DNA of 51,398 nucleotides from Pseudomonadota bacterium (GTDB lineage Bacteria > Pseudomonadota > Alphaproteobacteria > Rhizobiales > Xanthobacteraceae): assembly GCA_018971625.1 (NCBI GenBank), contig JAGXAJ010000025.1, positions 1-51,398 of the forward strand, written 5' to 3'. A model generated the notes under the pieces. It searched no databases. It was given only the letters and a program-made list of their open reading frames with translations, and was not told the DNA's origin. This document shows positions 1-9,774 of the stretch, in pieces. Position 1 is the stretch's first letter, and each line of letters opens with the position of its first letter. Both the position numbers and the translations under genes were made by a program.

Positions 1-49
1 TCACTACCGCCACGTCCTTGTTTCGCCGGCGGACGTCTGATGAACGACA

Positions 50-2521
50 TCAGACCGGCGCCGCCATCTCCAAATACTGGCAAAAGGCATTGGCGAGCTG
101 CATCTGCCTTGGGGTCCGGCACTCCGCTTCAAAGACACGCGGCGAAGCAACCATCACGCAGATGCACTTCGCACGTGATGTCGCCACGTTCAGGCGATTG
201 GCGCTGTAGAGGAATTCCATGCCGCGCGGCGCATCGAGGTGGCTCGGGGTCGTGACGGAATAGATGACGATCGGAGCCTCCTGCCCCTGAAACTTGTCGA
301 CCGTTCCCACACGCCCACCCGGGATGCGCTCCTGCAATTCAAAGACCTGGGCGTTGTAGGGCGCGATGATCAGAATGTCGTTCAGTTTGATGACAGCCTC
401 GACGTCGTCCCGGTTCACCCAAGTCGTGGCACTTCCTAGGATGTTCGTCACGAGGTCACGAACGGCATCGGCTTCTTCCTGCGACGAACTTTGGTTGCCG
501 GAATGCTCGATCGGGAGGTAACGAAGGCCTGCTCCCCTGAGCTTTCCTGTTGACTTGACCTGCTGCTTCTCAAGACCAGGCCACGAAACCAGCCTGCTCT
601 CGTAGAAGAGCTCCGAATTGAAGGCGCAGATTGTCGGATGCAGCCGCCAGGTTTCCGGGAGAAACAGGCCGCGATCGGCAGGAATCGTGGCATGCGGTCC
701 AAGGATATGGTCCAGCGCCGAGGCATCGGCGCCATCTGGATGGCTTCCCTGAATGGGTTGCTCGAGCTGGCGTGGATCGCCGAGAAGCACGACGCTTTTG
801 GCCGATTGCGCCACCGCGAGCACATTTGCCAGGGACATCTGGGCCGCTTCGTCGATGAAAAGCACATCGACGCATCGCGAGGCGTCTGGCCTCGCCCAGA
901 ACCAGGCAGTTGCCCCGCCCACGCGAGCAGGCCCGCCCAGCGCATCGAGAAATTCACCGTTGTCCTTGGTGAAGGTCAGGCTGGGCAGATCGTCCTCATC
1001 GTCAGAAACCTTCTGCACACAATGGATGGCTTGCCGCTCCTCACCCGCGGCTTTGATCACCTCGTCCAGCAGATTGCGAATGACCTTGTGACTGTTTGCA
1101 GTAATCCCGATCGTCTTTCCCTCTTTCGCCAGGCCGCAGATCATCCGGGCGCCTGTAAAGGTCTTTCCAGCGCCAGGCGGGCCTTGCAGCGGGAACACGC
1201 TCCGATCGAGTGTGAGCGCCACGCGAACAGCGGCGGCAAGGCTGGCTTCACCTTCCTGCTGCAGTGGCAGTCCCTGCAGACGTGGCGCTACGGTCAAGAC
1301 CAAGTCGCGGGCCGCCCGATAGTCGCCATCCGCCTCGATGCCGTGCTCGGCCACATGCTCGCCAAGCCGCATCACAGCGTCTGCCAGTACCTGAGTATCG
1401 ACAGAGCTATGAGCAAAGACTGCTGGCGGATGAACGTCTGCGGTATCCTTGCGCTTCTTGATGTCGATCGTTCGGGCCTCAAGTGATACCGCTGTGACTT
1501 TGCCGAACTTGTCACCCCCGATGGTGTGGAGGTCATCCCCGGTGCGGATATCGGTATCCTGCGGAGCAAACCGGTAGCGATGGGTGGGCACCTTTCCCTT
1601 CCCGGGCACCTCTTCCAGAAAGACCATGTCGGCGAGGCCGCTGCGCTCATGGAGGAGATCGTCGGCAGACAGGTCGCGTAGCCTGAAGTATTCCCACCAG
1701 ACGGCCTTCTTCTCGCGGCCGTGCCAATCCAGCATGGAAGCAAGAAGCCATCGCCCCTTCTGCTCGTCCGTGCGTTCGTTGGCGTCGTCAGGCACGCCCT
1801 CAAGGAGGCGAGCCGAAAGTGCTGCCACCTTCTGCTGCCAGGCGGTCAGCTCCTCGCTCAATTCAACTACCACCGCGGTAGGCCGGGCGATTGTCGCCCC
1901 GTTTGCGATCTGGTCGGCTCGAAGGGCCTCAAGCCAACGCCGCAGCGCCTCGGTGGAGGCGCAATCGTCATTGTTATAGCCTTTGATGGCCGCCTTATCG
2001 TCCTCCGGAATGCCCTCGGGGTCGGCCATCTCCAGCCGCGCCTGGGTTCTCGCCATCACGGCCCCGACCTCCTCCAGAGGGACCGATCGATTGAATCCGT
2101 AGAGCGGCTCGAGCTTCTTGATGGAGTAGCTTTCCACGCTGGCGCGGATCGCGTGGCGAACCACCGCATAGAGATCAACGAATACCTCTCCACGGAGAAG
2201 GTTGTCGACGTCATTCTCTCGCGTCGCATACCGTCCCATCAACCGCTTCAGCGCAGCAGGCTCGTAGGGAGCGAAGTGGTAGATGTGAAGGTTCGCATGG
2301 GTTTTCTGCCGTTCGACGACGAAATCAATAAACCGCTCGAACGCAGCCCTCTCCTCATGGCGCTTGGACGCCCAGTCGCCGGTATATTGCCAGACCCCGC
2401 CGTCATCGGCGTAGAGGTAGCCGAACAGGAACTCGAGCCCACCATCACCGACAAACGGATCTCCCTCGAAATCGAAAAAGATGTCACCCCGCTGACGGTT
2501 CGGGTAAACGAAATAGCCCAA
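50..2521 (-). CDS. SF1 DNA helicase part of a frameshifted TM0106-type nuclease-helicase
   Basis: This is the C-terminal part of a RecB-like nuclease/helicase of the TM0106 family. The first in-frame residues of family character (DIFFDFEGDPF, an RNase H-like domain) begin at about 2486; the residues before that come from the wrong frame. Superfamily 1 helicase motifs follow: Walker A GPPGAGKT, motif II DEAAQMS, motif III GDPRQLEQ, a motif V region with DKFQGQEAP and motif VI ATSRAK. The protein is expected to unwind DNA and to work with the Cas4-like nuclease encoded just upstream. The two pieces together would give about 1140 aa, the usual length for the family. It is the last gene of the operon starting at 9373. 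As written, the product lacks its nuclease, so it is inactive, a separate polypeptide, or joined by frameshifting. Confidence 0.82.
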   Translation of the reverse strand: MGYFVYPNRQRGDIFFDFEGDPFVGDGGLEFLFGYLYADDGGVWQYTGDWASKRHEERAAFERFIDFVVERQKTHANLHIYHFAPYEPAALKRLMGRYATRENDVDNLLRGEVFVDLYAVVRHAIRASVESYSIKKLEPLYGFNRSVPLEEVGAVMARTQARLEMADPEGIPEDDKAAIKGYNNDDCASTEALRRWLEALRADQIANGATIARPTAVVVELSEELTAWQQKVAALSARLLEGVPDDANERTDEQKGRWLLASMLDWHGREKKAVWWEYFRLRDLSADDLLHERSGLADMVFLEEVPGKGKVPTHRYRFAPQDTDIRTGDDLHTIGGDKFGKVTAVSLEARTIDIKKRKDTADVHPPAVFAHSSVDTQVLADAVMRLGEHVAEHGIEADGDYRAARDLVLTVAPRLQGLPLQQEGEASLAAAVRVALTLDRSVFPLQGPPGAGKTFTGARMICGLAKEGKTIGITANSHKVIRNLLDEVIKAAGEERQAIHCVQKVSDDEDDLPSLTFTKDNGEFLDALGGPARVGGATAWFWARPDASRCVDVLFIDEAAQMSLANVLAVAQSAKSVVLLGDPRQLEQPIQGSHPDGADASALDHILGPHATIPADRGLFLPETWRLHPTICAFNSELFYESRLVSWPGLEKQQVKSTGKLRGAGLRYLPIEHSGNQSSSQEEADAVRDLVTNILGSATTWVNRDDVEAVIKLNDILIIAPYNAQVFELQERIPGGRVGTVDKFQGQEAPIVIYSVTTPSHLDAPRGMEFLYSANRLNVATSRAKCICVMVASPRVFEAECRTPRQMQLANAFCQYLEMAAPV
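2484..2490 (-). other. +1 frameshift junction in a G4 run
   Basis: On the minus strand the codons GCG GGG TGA read Ala-Gly-stop. With three G instead of four they read Ala-Gly-Asp and continue in the family sequence. The homopolymer lies at 2487-2490 (CCCC on the plus strand). The sequence alone cannot separate a real mutation, a phase-variable tract, a programmed slip and a sequencing error. Confidence 0.8.
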
Positions 2522-3482
2522 AACCCGACTCGAGCGGCAGGACCTCGTGCAGCATCGCGTCTGCGGTTCGACCCTCGACCTGAATCCGTGCCTGTTCGCG
2601 AACCCTCTCGTAGCTGCTCGCGGCCCCGCGATCGGGTCGCCACGGCAGAGGGATGGGCACGGCCGCGAGCGCCGACATCGTGCCGACGCCGCGCCTCTCT
2701 AATTCGCCGATCTGGGACTTGCTGATACCAGCGACGAGGGACATGTGATCATCCGCTCGCCTCTTTTCTTCGCAATGCCGACGCCACCTGCAAACGTCAC
2801 AATGATCGATCGGCTCGGGATAGGGGCTGACGCTAGTGCCGGCCGGTCCCGCGATCGCTCGCTCCAAACTGCCTCTCACATGGCGATAGTAGGCTGCATA
2901 GTCGGCGATCCGGTACGCTTCCGGCTCGAAGTTCGTCCCAGGTGTCACGACATGGGCTACAACAGGCGCTATGCCCTGTACGTTCGACAGCATGTCGGAA
3001 TAGAGGCTGATCTGAAGGACCGTGTTGGCCTTGGTCTCCCGGGCCAGCTTCGTATCGATAACCTCATAAGACCACGCACCTAACAGACTTGGTTTCTCCA
3101 CGCGAAGCAAGATGTCGGTCCGACCGTTCCAGAGGCCGACCTGGAGCGCACCTTGAGCGATTACTGCATCGCCCCGAGCCATTGCTTCGCGCGTGGCTAC
3201 CACTGCCGTACTGTCGATACCGATTCCGTCGATTCGCGTGACCGCAAGCCCCCCCGATTTCAAATGATCGATATAGCCCTGCTCATGCTCAGCGCCACGC
3301 GCGGCCAGTGCTTCGAGGACGGGGTCCCAGATCTTTGGCTTGGCCAACTCGCCGTTAGCGACCTTGAGGTCGAGATTGGTCAGATAATGGCAATTCAGGT
3401 GCCCGACGAGGTCGCCCGCACTAAGGTTGATTTTAGCGCCGATCTTCTGCATTTCCCCCGCCAAATGCTGACGCTGCATCAC
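2484..3482 (-). CDS. Cas4/RecB-like nuclease part of the same frameshifted gene
   Basis: N-terminal part of the TM0106-type protein. A RecB/Cas4-like nuclease core is visible: the strand EVIDTKLA supplies the acidic-x-Lys signature and LQISLYSDML follows. Cysteines suited to a Fe-S cluster lie near the N-terminus (NCHYLT) and in CDVCRWRRHC, as in Cas4 and AddB-type nucleases. The start overlaps the stop of the helicase gene at 3479 by four bases (ATGA), so translation is probably coupled. The frame runs FRLPEPSAG and then stops. Dropping one G gives PSAGDIFFDFEGD and rejoins the downstream frame perfectly. The premature stop is therefore caused by a single extra base and is not a natural gene end. 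Confidence 0.82.
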   Translation of the reverse strand: MMQRQHLAGEMQKIGAKINLSAGDLVGHLNCHYLTNLDLKVANGELAKPKIWDPVLEALAARGAEHEQGYIDHLKSGGLAVTRIDGIGIDSTAVVATREAMARGDAVIAQGALQVGLWNGRTDILLRVEKPSLLGAWSYEVIDTKLARETKANTVLQISLYSDMLSNVQGIAPVVAHVVTPGTNFEPEAYRIADYAAYYRHVRGSLERAIAGPAGTSVSPYPEPIDHCDVCRWRRHCEEKRRADDHMSLVAGISKSQIGELERRGVGTMSALAAVPIPLPWRPDRGAASSYERVREQARIQVEGRTADAMLHEVLPLESGFGLFRLPEPSAG

Positions 3483-5713
3483 AGCTCGCTTGCAATCTCC
3501 GATATATTGTCTATTTCCGCGCCGTTTTGTCTAGCCCACAGAGATCGCGCCAGCGTCGCCGGCACCTGCCCCCGGAATTTACCGGCGGCGATGTTCTCGA
3601 CAAAGGCAGAAACGTCGATCGCACTGGCGCGATCGAGTTGACCTAGCCCTCGCAACTTCGGCAAAGCCTCAGCTGCGCTTGTCTTGGCAAGCGTCAGACC
3701 GAGGTCATGGACTTGCCCCGGCAGTCCCGCCATGGCCGCCGCGGCTCCAAACACGGCGGTTGCCTGGGAGCCCCGCCAGAGGAACAGGTGCAGATCACGC
3801 TCTTCTTCGGCGACCCTTCGCTTTTCGAGGTCAAGCTCACGGAACGTTTCGCGCCCCTCAGCTAATAGCTCGCGCGCCTTATCGTCGAGATATGGTGGCT
3901 CGTCAGTGGACAGATAAACATTGCGCATCTCGGCAGCCAGCCGGTCATGCAGGCGCTCGCCGTCAGCACGCTCAAACCGGGGTACGACGCCTCCCGGATG
4001 CGGGGCCACGAAGAGGGTGTTGGTCCTTTCGTCGACATCGTTGATGATCCATCTGCGGCCCGCAAACACCACAAGACCGTCTTTATGGACCGGGAAAGAT
4101 ATTGGCAGCGTACCGAGGGTCTTGCCCTCGATTGTCAAGCGCCACTCTTCTGCTGACTCGAACACAGCAAAGAAACTTCGGGACTGAACCGTCTGCTCGC
4201 CCTTCTCTGCGAGCATGATCAGACCATCACCCGATTGCTCAATGAAGCGGATCGTGTCGGAAGCGAGATGACGAAGGAGATCTGCAAATTCACTGGTCGA
4301 GATGGCGGCGAAAGGCCCCGCCCCGCACAAGAGATCGTAGAGTGGCCGCGCCCTGATCCCACCCCGTTCAGCGATGACAGAGAGGATCTGGTGGATCAAG
4401 GTTGAAGCGACCTCTGGCACTTGGCCGGCCGGCTCGACGAATTTTTGCAGCAGCAGCCGAATGACGGCGACCGAGCGGATAGTATTCGGCCTGAGCCGGT
4501 CGATCACACCGGAGCGTTGATCAATGTTCGGCTCACGCACATAGACACGAAGGACCGACGGTACGCCTTTCCGCCGGCCCGTTCTGCCGAGCCGCTGCTT
4601 CAGCGACGAAAGCGAACGAGGTGCTCCGATTTGAGCAACCGATTTGACCGATCCGATATCGACACCCAGCTCTAGGGTCGAGGTACAGATCGCGGTCGTC
4701 GGCAATTTTCCATCCTTGAGGCGATCCTCCAGCTCTTCCCGCAGGGTCTTGGAAAGACTGCCATGATGGGGAAAGAACTCGTTCGGCACATCTGCCTTGT
4801 CCGACCTCCTGCGCAGGCGATCGGCAGCGGACTCGACGGTACGCCGTGAACCTCCGAAGACGAGGTTGTTGGAGGCTCGCAGGGTCTTGAACAGATGGTC
4901 CGCGATATCGTCGAGCGCGATCCTGCGCGGCATTTCTTCGATGTCCGTTCCCCCTTCGGCGTGATCGGGGTCATCAAGCTCGGGTGGCTCGACATAGCCA
5001 CGGATCTGCAGCCTGAGTTCGGGCGAATCAGACTCCGCTTCCAATATCCGGACAGCCTCCGGTGAGGTTGGACGGAGCCATGCCGCCGCCTGAAACAGAT
5101 CACCGATAGTCGCAGACAGGCCAATGCGTCGCGCCGGCCGCTGAGACATTGCATCGATGCGGCGCAGCAGGCTTGCGAGATGGAGGCCGCGCGACCCCTG
5201 GAGAAACGAATGAACCTCATCGATAACGATGAAGTCAGCCGACGACAACAGGCGTTTTGCATCGGAGGATCGCCGGGTCAGCATCGCCTCGATCGATTCC
5301 GGCGTGATGAGCGCGATCCCTTGCGGCTTGGAAAGGGCCCGTTTCTTGTCTCCCTGAGGAGCATCGCCGTGCCATTTGACGACGGGGATCTCCATGTTCT
5401 CGCAGAGTCCCTCGAGACGTTTGAACTGATCGTTGATTAGGGCCTTCAGCGGACTGATATACAGAACCGAGAAGCCAAGCTCTTTCCTGTCAGCGACCAC
5501 GGTCAGGATCGGCAGAAAGGCCGCTTCTGTCTTCCCCGCAGCAGTTGTCGCGGCAATTAGAACGTCGCGGTCATCGTCGAGAATGGCAAAGATTGTGCGC
5601 GCCTGAATCTCGCGCAGCTCATCCCATCCCTGATCGTGAATCCATCGGCGGATGGTCCCGTGGAGTTTGTGGTAGGCCCCCTCAAGAGTTGAATCGGAGG
5701 CTGGTGAGCTCAT
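3479..5713 (-). CDS. Lhr-like DEAD/DEAH-box helicase, Shango SngC-like
   Basis: A 744-aa superfamily 2 helicase. Visible motifs are motif I ATTAAGKTEAAF, motif II DEVH, motif III SAT and motif VI QRLGRTGRR, followed by a C-terminal region of about 250 aa as in Lhr-like and BREX BrxHI helicases. I place the start at 5713 (MSSPASDS) because GGGAG lies seven bases upstream; the longer frame to 5818 would run far into the ATPase gene. With this start it still overlaps the ATPase gene by 32 bp. The order TerB protein, ATPase, DEAD helicase is that of the Shango defence system, in which the helicase is the third component. The role in phage defence is inferred from that match. An alternative reading is a BrxHI/BrxD pair recruited from BREX. 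Confidence 0.88.
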   Translation of the reverse strand: MSSPASDSTLEGAYHKLHGTIRRWIHDQGWDELREIQARTIFAILDDDRDVLIAATTAAGKTEAAFLPILTVVADRKELGFSVLYISPLKALINDQFKRLEGLCENMEIPVVKWHGDAPQGDKKRALSKPQGIALITPESIEAMLTRRSSDAKRLLSSADFIVIDEVHSFLQGSRGLHLASLLRRIDAMSQRPARRIGLSATIGDLFQAAAWLRPTSPEAVRILEAESDSPELRLQIRGYVEPPELDDPDHAEGGTDIEEMPRRIALDDIADHLFKTLRASNNLVFGGSRRTVESAADRLRRRSDKADVPNEFFPHHGSLSKTLREELEDRLKDGKLPTTAICTSTLELGVDIGSVKSVAQIGAPRSLSSLKQRLGRTGRRKGVPSVLRVYVREPNIDQRSGVIDRLRPNTIRSVAVIRLLLQKFVEPAGQVPEVASTLIHQILSVIAERGGIRARPLYDLLCGAGPFAAISTSEFADLLRHLASDTIRFIEQSGDGLIMLAEKGEQTVQSRSFFAVFESAEEWRLTIEGKTLGTLPISFPVHKDGLVVFAGRRWIINDVDERTNTLFVAPHPGGVVPRFERADGERLHDRLAAEMRNVYLSTDEPPYLDDKARELLAEGRETFRELDLEKRRVAEEERDLHLFLWRGSQATAVFGAAAAMAGLPGQVHDLGLTLAKTSAAEALPKLRGLGQLDRASAIDVSAFVENIAAGKFRGQVPATLARSLWARQNGAEIDNISEIASEL

Positions 5714-6995
5714 CGCCGTCTCCCGTCTCTTCGCTCGATGCCGTATCGTCCGGAGCATCCGGGGCAATCGGTATGCGATCAAGCAGCTCCTGCCACTTGG
5801 CGCTGGGGTTCTGTTCAAGGACGGCGAGCATCTGCACGAATGCCTTCACGGTCGAACGAGGCGTCCGGAAATAGGCCTCACCGATCTTGCGGCTGCAATA
5901 CTCCATGAACGCGGTCAACGCTTCGTCCGGCACCAGGAATTTCGCGGGATCTCCGCTTGCGAAGACCAACCTGATGTTGGTGAGCAGAACGAAGAGGTCT
6001 TCGGGCGTTAGGCTCTGCAGCCGGATCACTGGACCAGAAAAATCAACAAGCCCCCCGCTCGCAAAGCTGTTTTCCGCCAACCTGGACTGCAGGGCCTCAT
6101 AGCTAAACACACCTCGGCGCGTGTCCAGCAGGAAGTCGGGCGTACCGCACATGACGAAGCCTATCCCGGAGGTCATGCCTTGGAGCGAATCGTTCACTAT
6201 GTTGAGAAGCTGTTCATAGTTCTGTTTGCGGGACTGGGAATTCTGAAGCTTGTAGATATGAGCCATCTCGTCGAACATGACCAACAGGCCACTATAACCT
6301 GCAATCCGCACTAGGCAGCCGAGACACTTCAGCGATTCATAGACATTCTCATCGTCGATGATGCTTCTGACACCGAGGTCTTTTTTGGCATCCGTTTTGG
6401 TCGAATACTCTGCGCGGAGCCAACGAATAGCACATTCTTTCAGAACGTCGTTGGCCTCTTCGCTTCCTCGCCAATAGGCCTTCAATACCGTAGCGAAATC
6501 GTAGCCACCTGAGAATTGGGTAATCGCCTCGAGCTTCTGGTCGATAAGGCCTTCAACTGCGACGCCCTTCTCGCCAGCATCCTTCACCGCATCCATCACT
6601 AGGCGCTCGGTGATACTTTGCAGCGCACCCCCTTCAGGCTTATTGCGGGTCGCCATGTTGTTCACAGCTTCCTTATAGAGCGCGCGCGCCTGGCCAGCGC
6701 TCGCATGAATGCGCCGATTGGGCGACAGGTCGGCATGCATCGTCACGCAGCGCTTCTCTAGTGCGATGAGGCGCACGACGCCGGCGAAGAACGTCTTGCC
6801 GGCGCCGTAGTCACCGATCACGAAGCGGACAGCGGCTCCCCCATCCGCGATCCGATCGATGTCGCGCACCAGCGCACCGATCTCGCCCGCGCGGCCGACT
6901 TGGATGTGGGGCAGACCGAGACGTGGAACGACACCAGCGGACAAAGCCTGTATGATTGTGTCCCGCTCCCTGGGCTTAATCGGCTTCTTGTTCAT
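5682..6995 (-). CDS. BrxD-like P-loop ATPase, Shango SngB-like
   Basis: A 437-aa AAA-type ATPase of the BREX ATP-binding (DUF2791, BrxD-like) family. Walker A is GDYGAGKTFF at about residue 64 and Walker B is LVMFDEMAHIY at about 235. The family is thought to couple ATP hydrolysis to DNA-processing partners; this one sits between a TerB protein and an Lhr-like helicase, the arrangement known from Shango. The ATG overlaps the stop of the TerB gene by four bases (ATGA at 6992-6995), so the genes are co-translated. No truncation is visible and the motifs are intact. BrxC, PglZ and a methylase are absent, so this is not a complete BREX locus. Confidence 0.88.
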   Translation of the reverse strand: MNKKPIKPRERDTIIQALSAGVVPRLGLPHIQVGRAGEIGALVRDIDRIADGGAAVRFVIGDYGAGKTFFAGVVRLIALEKRCVTMHADLSPNRRIHASAGQARALYKEAVNNMATRNKPEGGALQSITERLVMDAVKDAGEKGVAVEGLIDQKLEAITQFSGGYDFATVLKAYWRGSEEANDVLKECAIRWLRAEYSTKTDAKKDLGVRSIIDDENVYESLKCLGCLVRIAGYSGLLVMFDEMAHIYKLQNSQSRKQNYEQLLNIVNDSLQGMTSGIGFVMCGTPDFLLDTRRGVFSYEALQSRLAENSFASGGLVDFSGPVIRLQSLTPEDLFVLLTNIRLVFASGDPAKFLVPDEALTAFMEYCSRKIGEAYFRTPRSTVKAFVQMLAVLEQNPSAKWQELLDRIPIAPDAPDDTASSEETGDGDELTSLRFNS

Positions 6996-9373
6996 GCAGC
7001 CTTGTCTTTCATCTCCAAGAGGCGTCCACGGAGGTGCGGCGCCAGCACCACGTCGTCGCCATCTTCAATCAATGCATCATCGAAACGATCAAAAGACCAG
7101 TCGTTGATTCGCTCGATAGCCCCATCTGGGAGCAATCCGATGTCTCTCGCATGGCGATCGAACTCGGATCGTGGCATCGATCCGCGCTGTTCGAGCAACT
7201 GCACAAGCTCAGTATACGGTCTGTCCAATCCTTCCCAGGCAATCGTGGCATCAGGCTTGGGAGACGGTGGTTCTGCCACATCCTCGCTGAAAATATCGGA
7301 CAGGAGCCCTGCGACAGCTTCGGTCTCCCGACGTGTGCGGGCAAGTTTGGCGGCATCGATCTTGATACCAGCGCCGCCTATCTGTTCTGCCGGCCTGGCG
7401 GGATCCTTCGGGATCGGGATGCCTGCGGCGCGCGCCTCCTCGCTGATCGAGACTGGCTCATCAACCCGCTCGGCGGCCGCCCGATGAAGGCTCTGATAGA
7501 CCGCCTCGCTTGGAAGGCCGAGGGATTTGTGCAGTCGTTCCAGGAATTTGACTTCGCCGATGTCGACACTCGCACCGCCGCCCACAACCGCGACAGCCGC
7601 GTCCGCGATTGCCTGACGTTCGGCCTCCCCGACCTCCTGCAGCTTACGAAAGACGCGCGCCTGCTTGGGAGGACTGTTAAACGTCGTGACGGCAAACGCG
7701 ATCAGACGTGCCTGCTCCACGCCGGACAAGTCCGGTGTGGCCCGAATTCGGCTGATGGTACGCTGGAGCTCTTCATAGCAAGCGTCTCCATCGGAGCCGG
7801 CTGCCAGCACTGCGACTTCGACCTGGGTTCTTGCCGCTCGAAACGCTGGCCGAGAGGGATCGACCGGGCCACCGTTCGCGGCCCTGAAAATAAACACCTG
7901 TTCGTCGGCCCGAGGAACACTGCTGCCGTATCTAGGGTCCGGTTCGAGCGCCACGCCGATCACATCCAACGCTCGTCCTAACTCTTCGGCAGCAGCTGTG
8001 GGGATCTTTCCGCTAGTGGCGACCTCAAAGCCCGCCATCTCGAAGATCATCTGAGCCGTGGTGCTCGCGCGGCCCTGGGCTCCCAGTGCCGTCTCGACCT
8101 GTCGACGAAAGTCATCGATCGCCGCTGAACCCGACTGTTGCCAAATATCGGGGGGCAACAGTCCCGCAGCCACGACGGAATTGCGGAGGTTTGGTTTGCG
8201 CCCGACGAAGCGGCTGAATCCATCGAGCTCGGCTGTGCAGTCCTCGACCAGGGTTCGCAAGGCATCGAGTTGCTTCGTAAGGCCAGACACGTCAAGATAC
8301 TGTTCGTGCGGTCCGTGAACATCGACGGTGAATGCACCACTGGCAGCGCGATATTGCAGCGAGATTCGCTTGTTCGTCCGTATGGAAAGACCGCTCGGAT
8401 ATCGCTGAGCAAAGCGCTTCATCCACAGAGTGACAAACTCGTCAAAGCATCGCACCGCTGGCGTTCTGAGATGAGTGTCCGGCATGGCCAGAACCCACCG
8501 CAGAGCGTCATCCGCCGACGATAAGACCGGTGCCTCCAACAGTCTTTGACCGAGATACAACCGCGTCGCGAGGTCCATTTCGGAGTTCGCGGCACGCTCC
8601 GCGGACAGTGCAGGCAAATCGATAGGCGCTGCCAATTGAACGTTAGCAATATTGAGAAAGTGATTGGCGTAGTGGTGAAACGACCCGTTCGTACCGTAGA
8701 TCGCGAGCAGCCTCTTGACCTCGCCGATCAGTGACGCAGCGTCATCGCCCCGCTCGACGAACATACGATGCTCGAGCCCATAGAAAAAGATGAAGATGAG
8801 CCCAATGCCGTAAGCGGGATCCCGCCTACCTCCGAGCATCCACTCAAGAAATGCCCGACGGGCGGCCGGATCCATCTCCGCGTAGGAAGGCCAATATGGC
8901 ATCGAGCTTCCGTCGATATCCGCGCGCTGGGCTCGAGCGGACAGATTGGGATTGATCGCGTATTGTGCGGTCACCCCGCCGGGCACGGCGAGGCAATCAC
9001 CAAGGTAGAAAAAGCCGCCCGTGATCTCCACCTTTCCAAAGGTCACCCGCTCGTTGGCGTGCACCCATCGGGCCAACGCGCTGCCCTGCCAGGAGGAACT
9101 GCCTCTGGCTAGCGAAGGGCGAATGTCGTTCTTGAAGGTTGGCTCGCGTGCAGGCGGTCTCGGCGGCGCCTCGCGCCGGGTTGCCCAAAAAAGAGCGCGC
9201 AGCAGAAGATAGAGGCCACCGCAGGCGATGGCGGCTGCTGCGATCACAGCGGCGTTCTCGACGACAAACTGGTAGATCGCGACGGCAGCGGCGATCATGG
9301 CCCCGACGATAAGCAATGCGGCCTCGCCGCCCTTTGTCGATTTTCCCCGCCGCCGACCCATGCCATCTATCAA
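6992..9373 (-). CDS. TerB N/C-domain membrane protein, Shango SngA-like
   Basis: A 793-aa protein that opens the operon. Residues 18-65 contain two hydrophobic stretches (AALLIVGAMIAAAVAIYQFV, then an Ala/Leu-rich one), so it is probably anchored in the inner membrane. A TerB-N domain follows, recognised by WPSYAEMDPAARRAFLEW and GIGLIFIFFYGLEHR at about residues 160-210. The C-terminal part fits a TerB core plus TerB-C arrangement. TerB modules are linked to phage and stress defence; with the next two genes it makes up the Shango set. An alternative start four codons later (9361) cannot be excluded. The assignment to Shango rests on gene order and domain content. Confidence 0.87.
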   Translation of the reverse strand: MIDGMGRRRGKSTKGGEAALLIVGAMIAAAVAIYQFVVENAAVIAAAAIACGGLYLLLRALFWATRREAPPRPPAREPTFKNDIRPSLARGSSSWQGSALARWVHANERVTFGKVEITGGFFYLGDCLAVPGGVTAQYAINPNLSARAQRADIDGSSMPYWPSYAEMDPAARRAFLEWMLGGRRDPAYGIGLIFIFFYGLEHRMFVERGDDAASLIGEVKRLLAIYGTNGSFHHYANHFLNIANVQLAAPIDLPALSAERAANSEMDLATRLYLGQRLLEAPVLSSADDALRWVLAMPDTHLRTPAVRCFDEFVTLWMKRFAQRYPSGLSIRTNKRISLQYRAASGAFTVDVHGPHEQYLDVSGLTKQLDALRTLVEDCTAELDGFSRFVGRKPNLRNSVVAAGLLPPDIWQQSGSAAIDDFRRQVETALGAQGRASTTAQMIFEMAGFEVATSGKIPTAAAEELGRALDVIGVALEPDPRYGSSVPRADEQVFIFRAANGGPVDPSRPAFRAARTQVEVAVLAAGSDGDACYEELQRTISRIRATPDLSGVEQARLIAFAVTTFNSPPKQARVFRKLQEVGEAERQAIADAAVAVVGGGASVDIGEVKFLERLHKSLGLPSEAVYQSLHRAAAERVDEPVSISEEARAAGIPIPKDPARPAEQIGGAGIKIDAAKLARTRRETEAVAGLLSDIFSEDVAEPPSPKPDATIAWEGLDRPYTELVQLLEQRGSMPRSEFDRHARDIGLLPDGAIERINDWSFDRFDDALIEDGDDVVLAPHLRGRLLEMKDKAA

Positions 9374-9774
9374 CCGGGCGTTTCCAACGCTCGTTCAGCT
9401 CCCTGACTGACCTTCGCATGCCACACAACTAGCGGTAAACAGTCTTCCGAATTCCTTACCTATATACCGCTCCTCGTTGGAGGAGCAGGTCCTTGCTCCC
9501 GAACGGTCAAAACGCTGTCGGCTAGATTTCACGCTGGCCGACGACTGCCGTGGGTGGCTTAGCATCAAAGAGCTCGAGACGAAGTTCTCCGAATGGTTGA
9601 CGGCTGGGGGCCCCAGGCGCGCGTCTCCGTTAGGCTCGTCACGGACGGAGAGCTATGATTTCCTCAATGCGCCTTGCTCTCGATGGTCCCTTCGAAGAGG
9701 CATTTGCGCAGTCGAACTGCCAATCGGCGGCGACCCGAGCGGATTTCTCGTAAGGATCGTTGCAAGCTGTCCGA
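9374..9774. other. Intergenic region upstream of the Shango-like operon
   Basis: About 400 bp between the first Shango gene and the ADP-ribosyltransferase-like gene. Short open frames occur on both strands, but none has a convincing ribosome binding site plus recognisable protein. The promoter of the minus-strand operon must lie here, close to 9374-9470, but I see no clear -35/-10 pair. Confidence 0.4.

Noticed and set aside
638..1486. 282-codon plus-strand frame
   Set aside because: Opposite the SF1 helicase gene; no domain and no binding site.
50..9373. Partial BREX type 2 locus (BrxD plus BrxHI)
   Set aside because: BrxC/PglY, PglZ and PglX are absent and a TerB-domain protein leads the operon, which fits Shango better.
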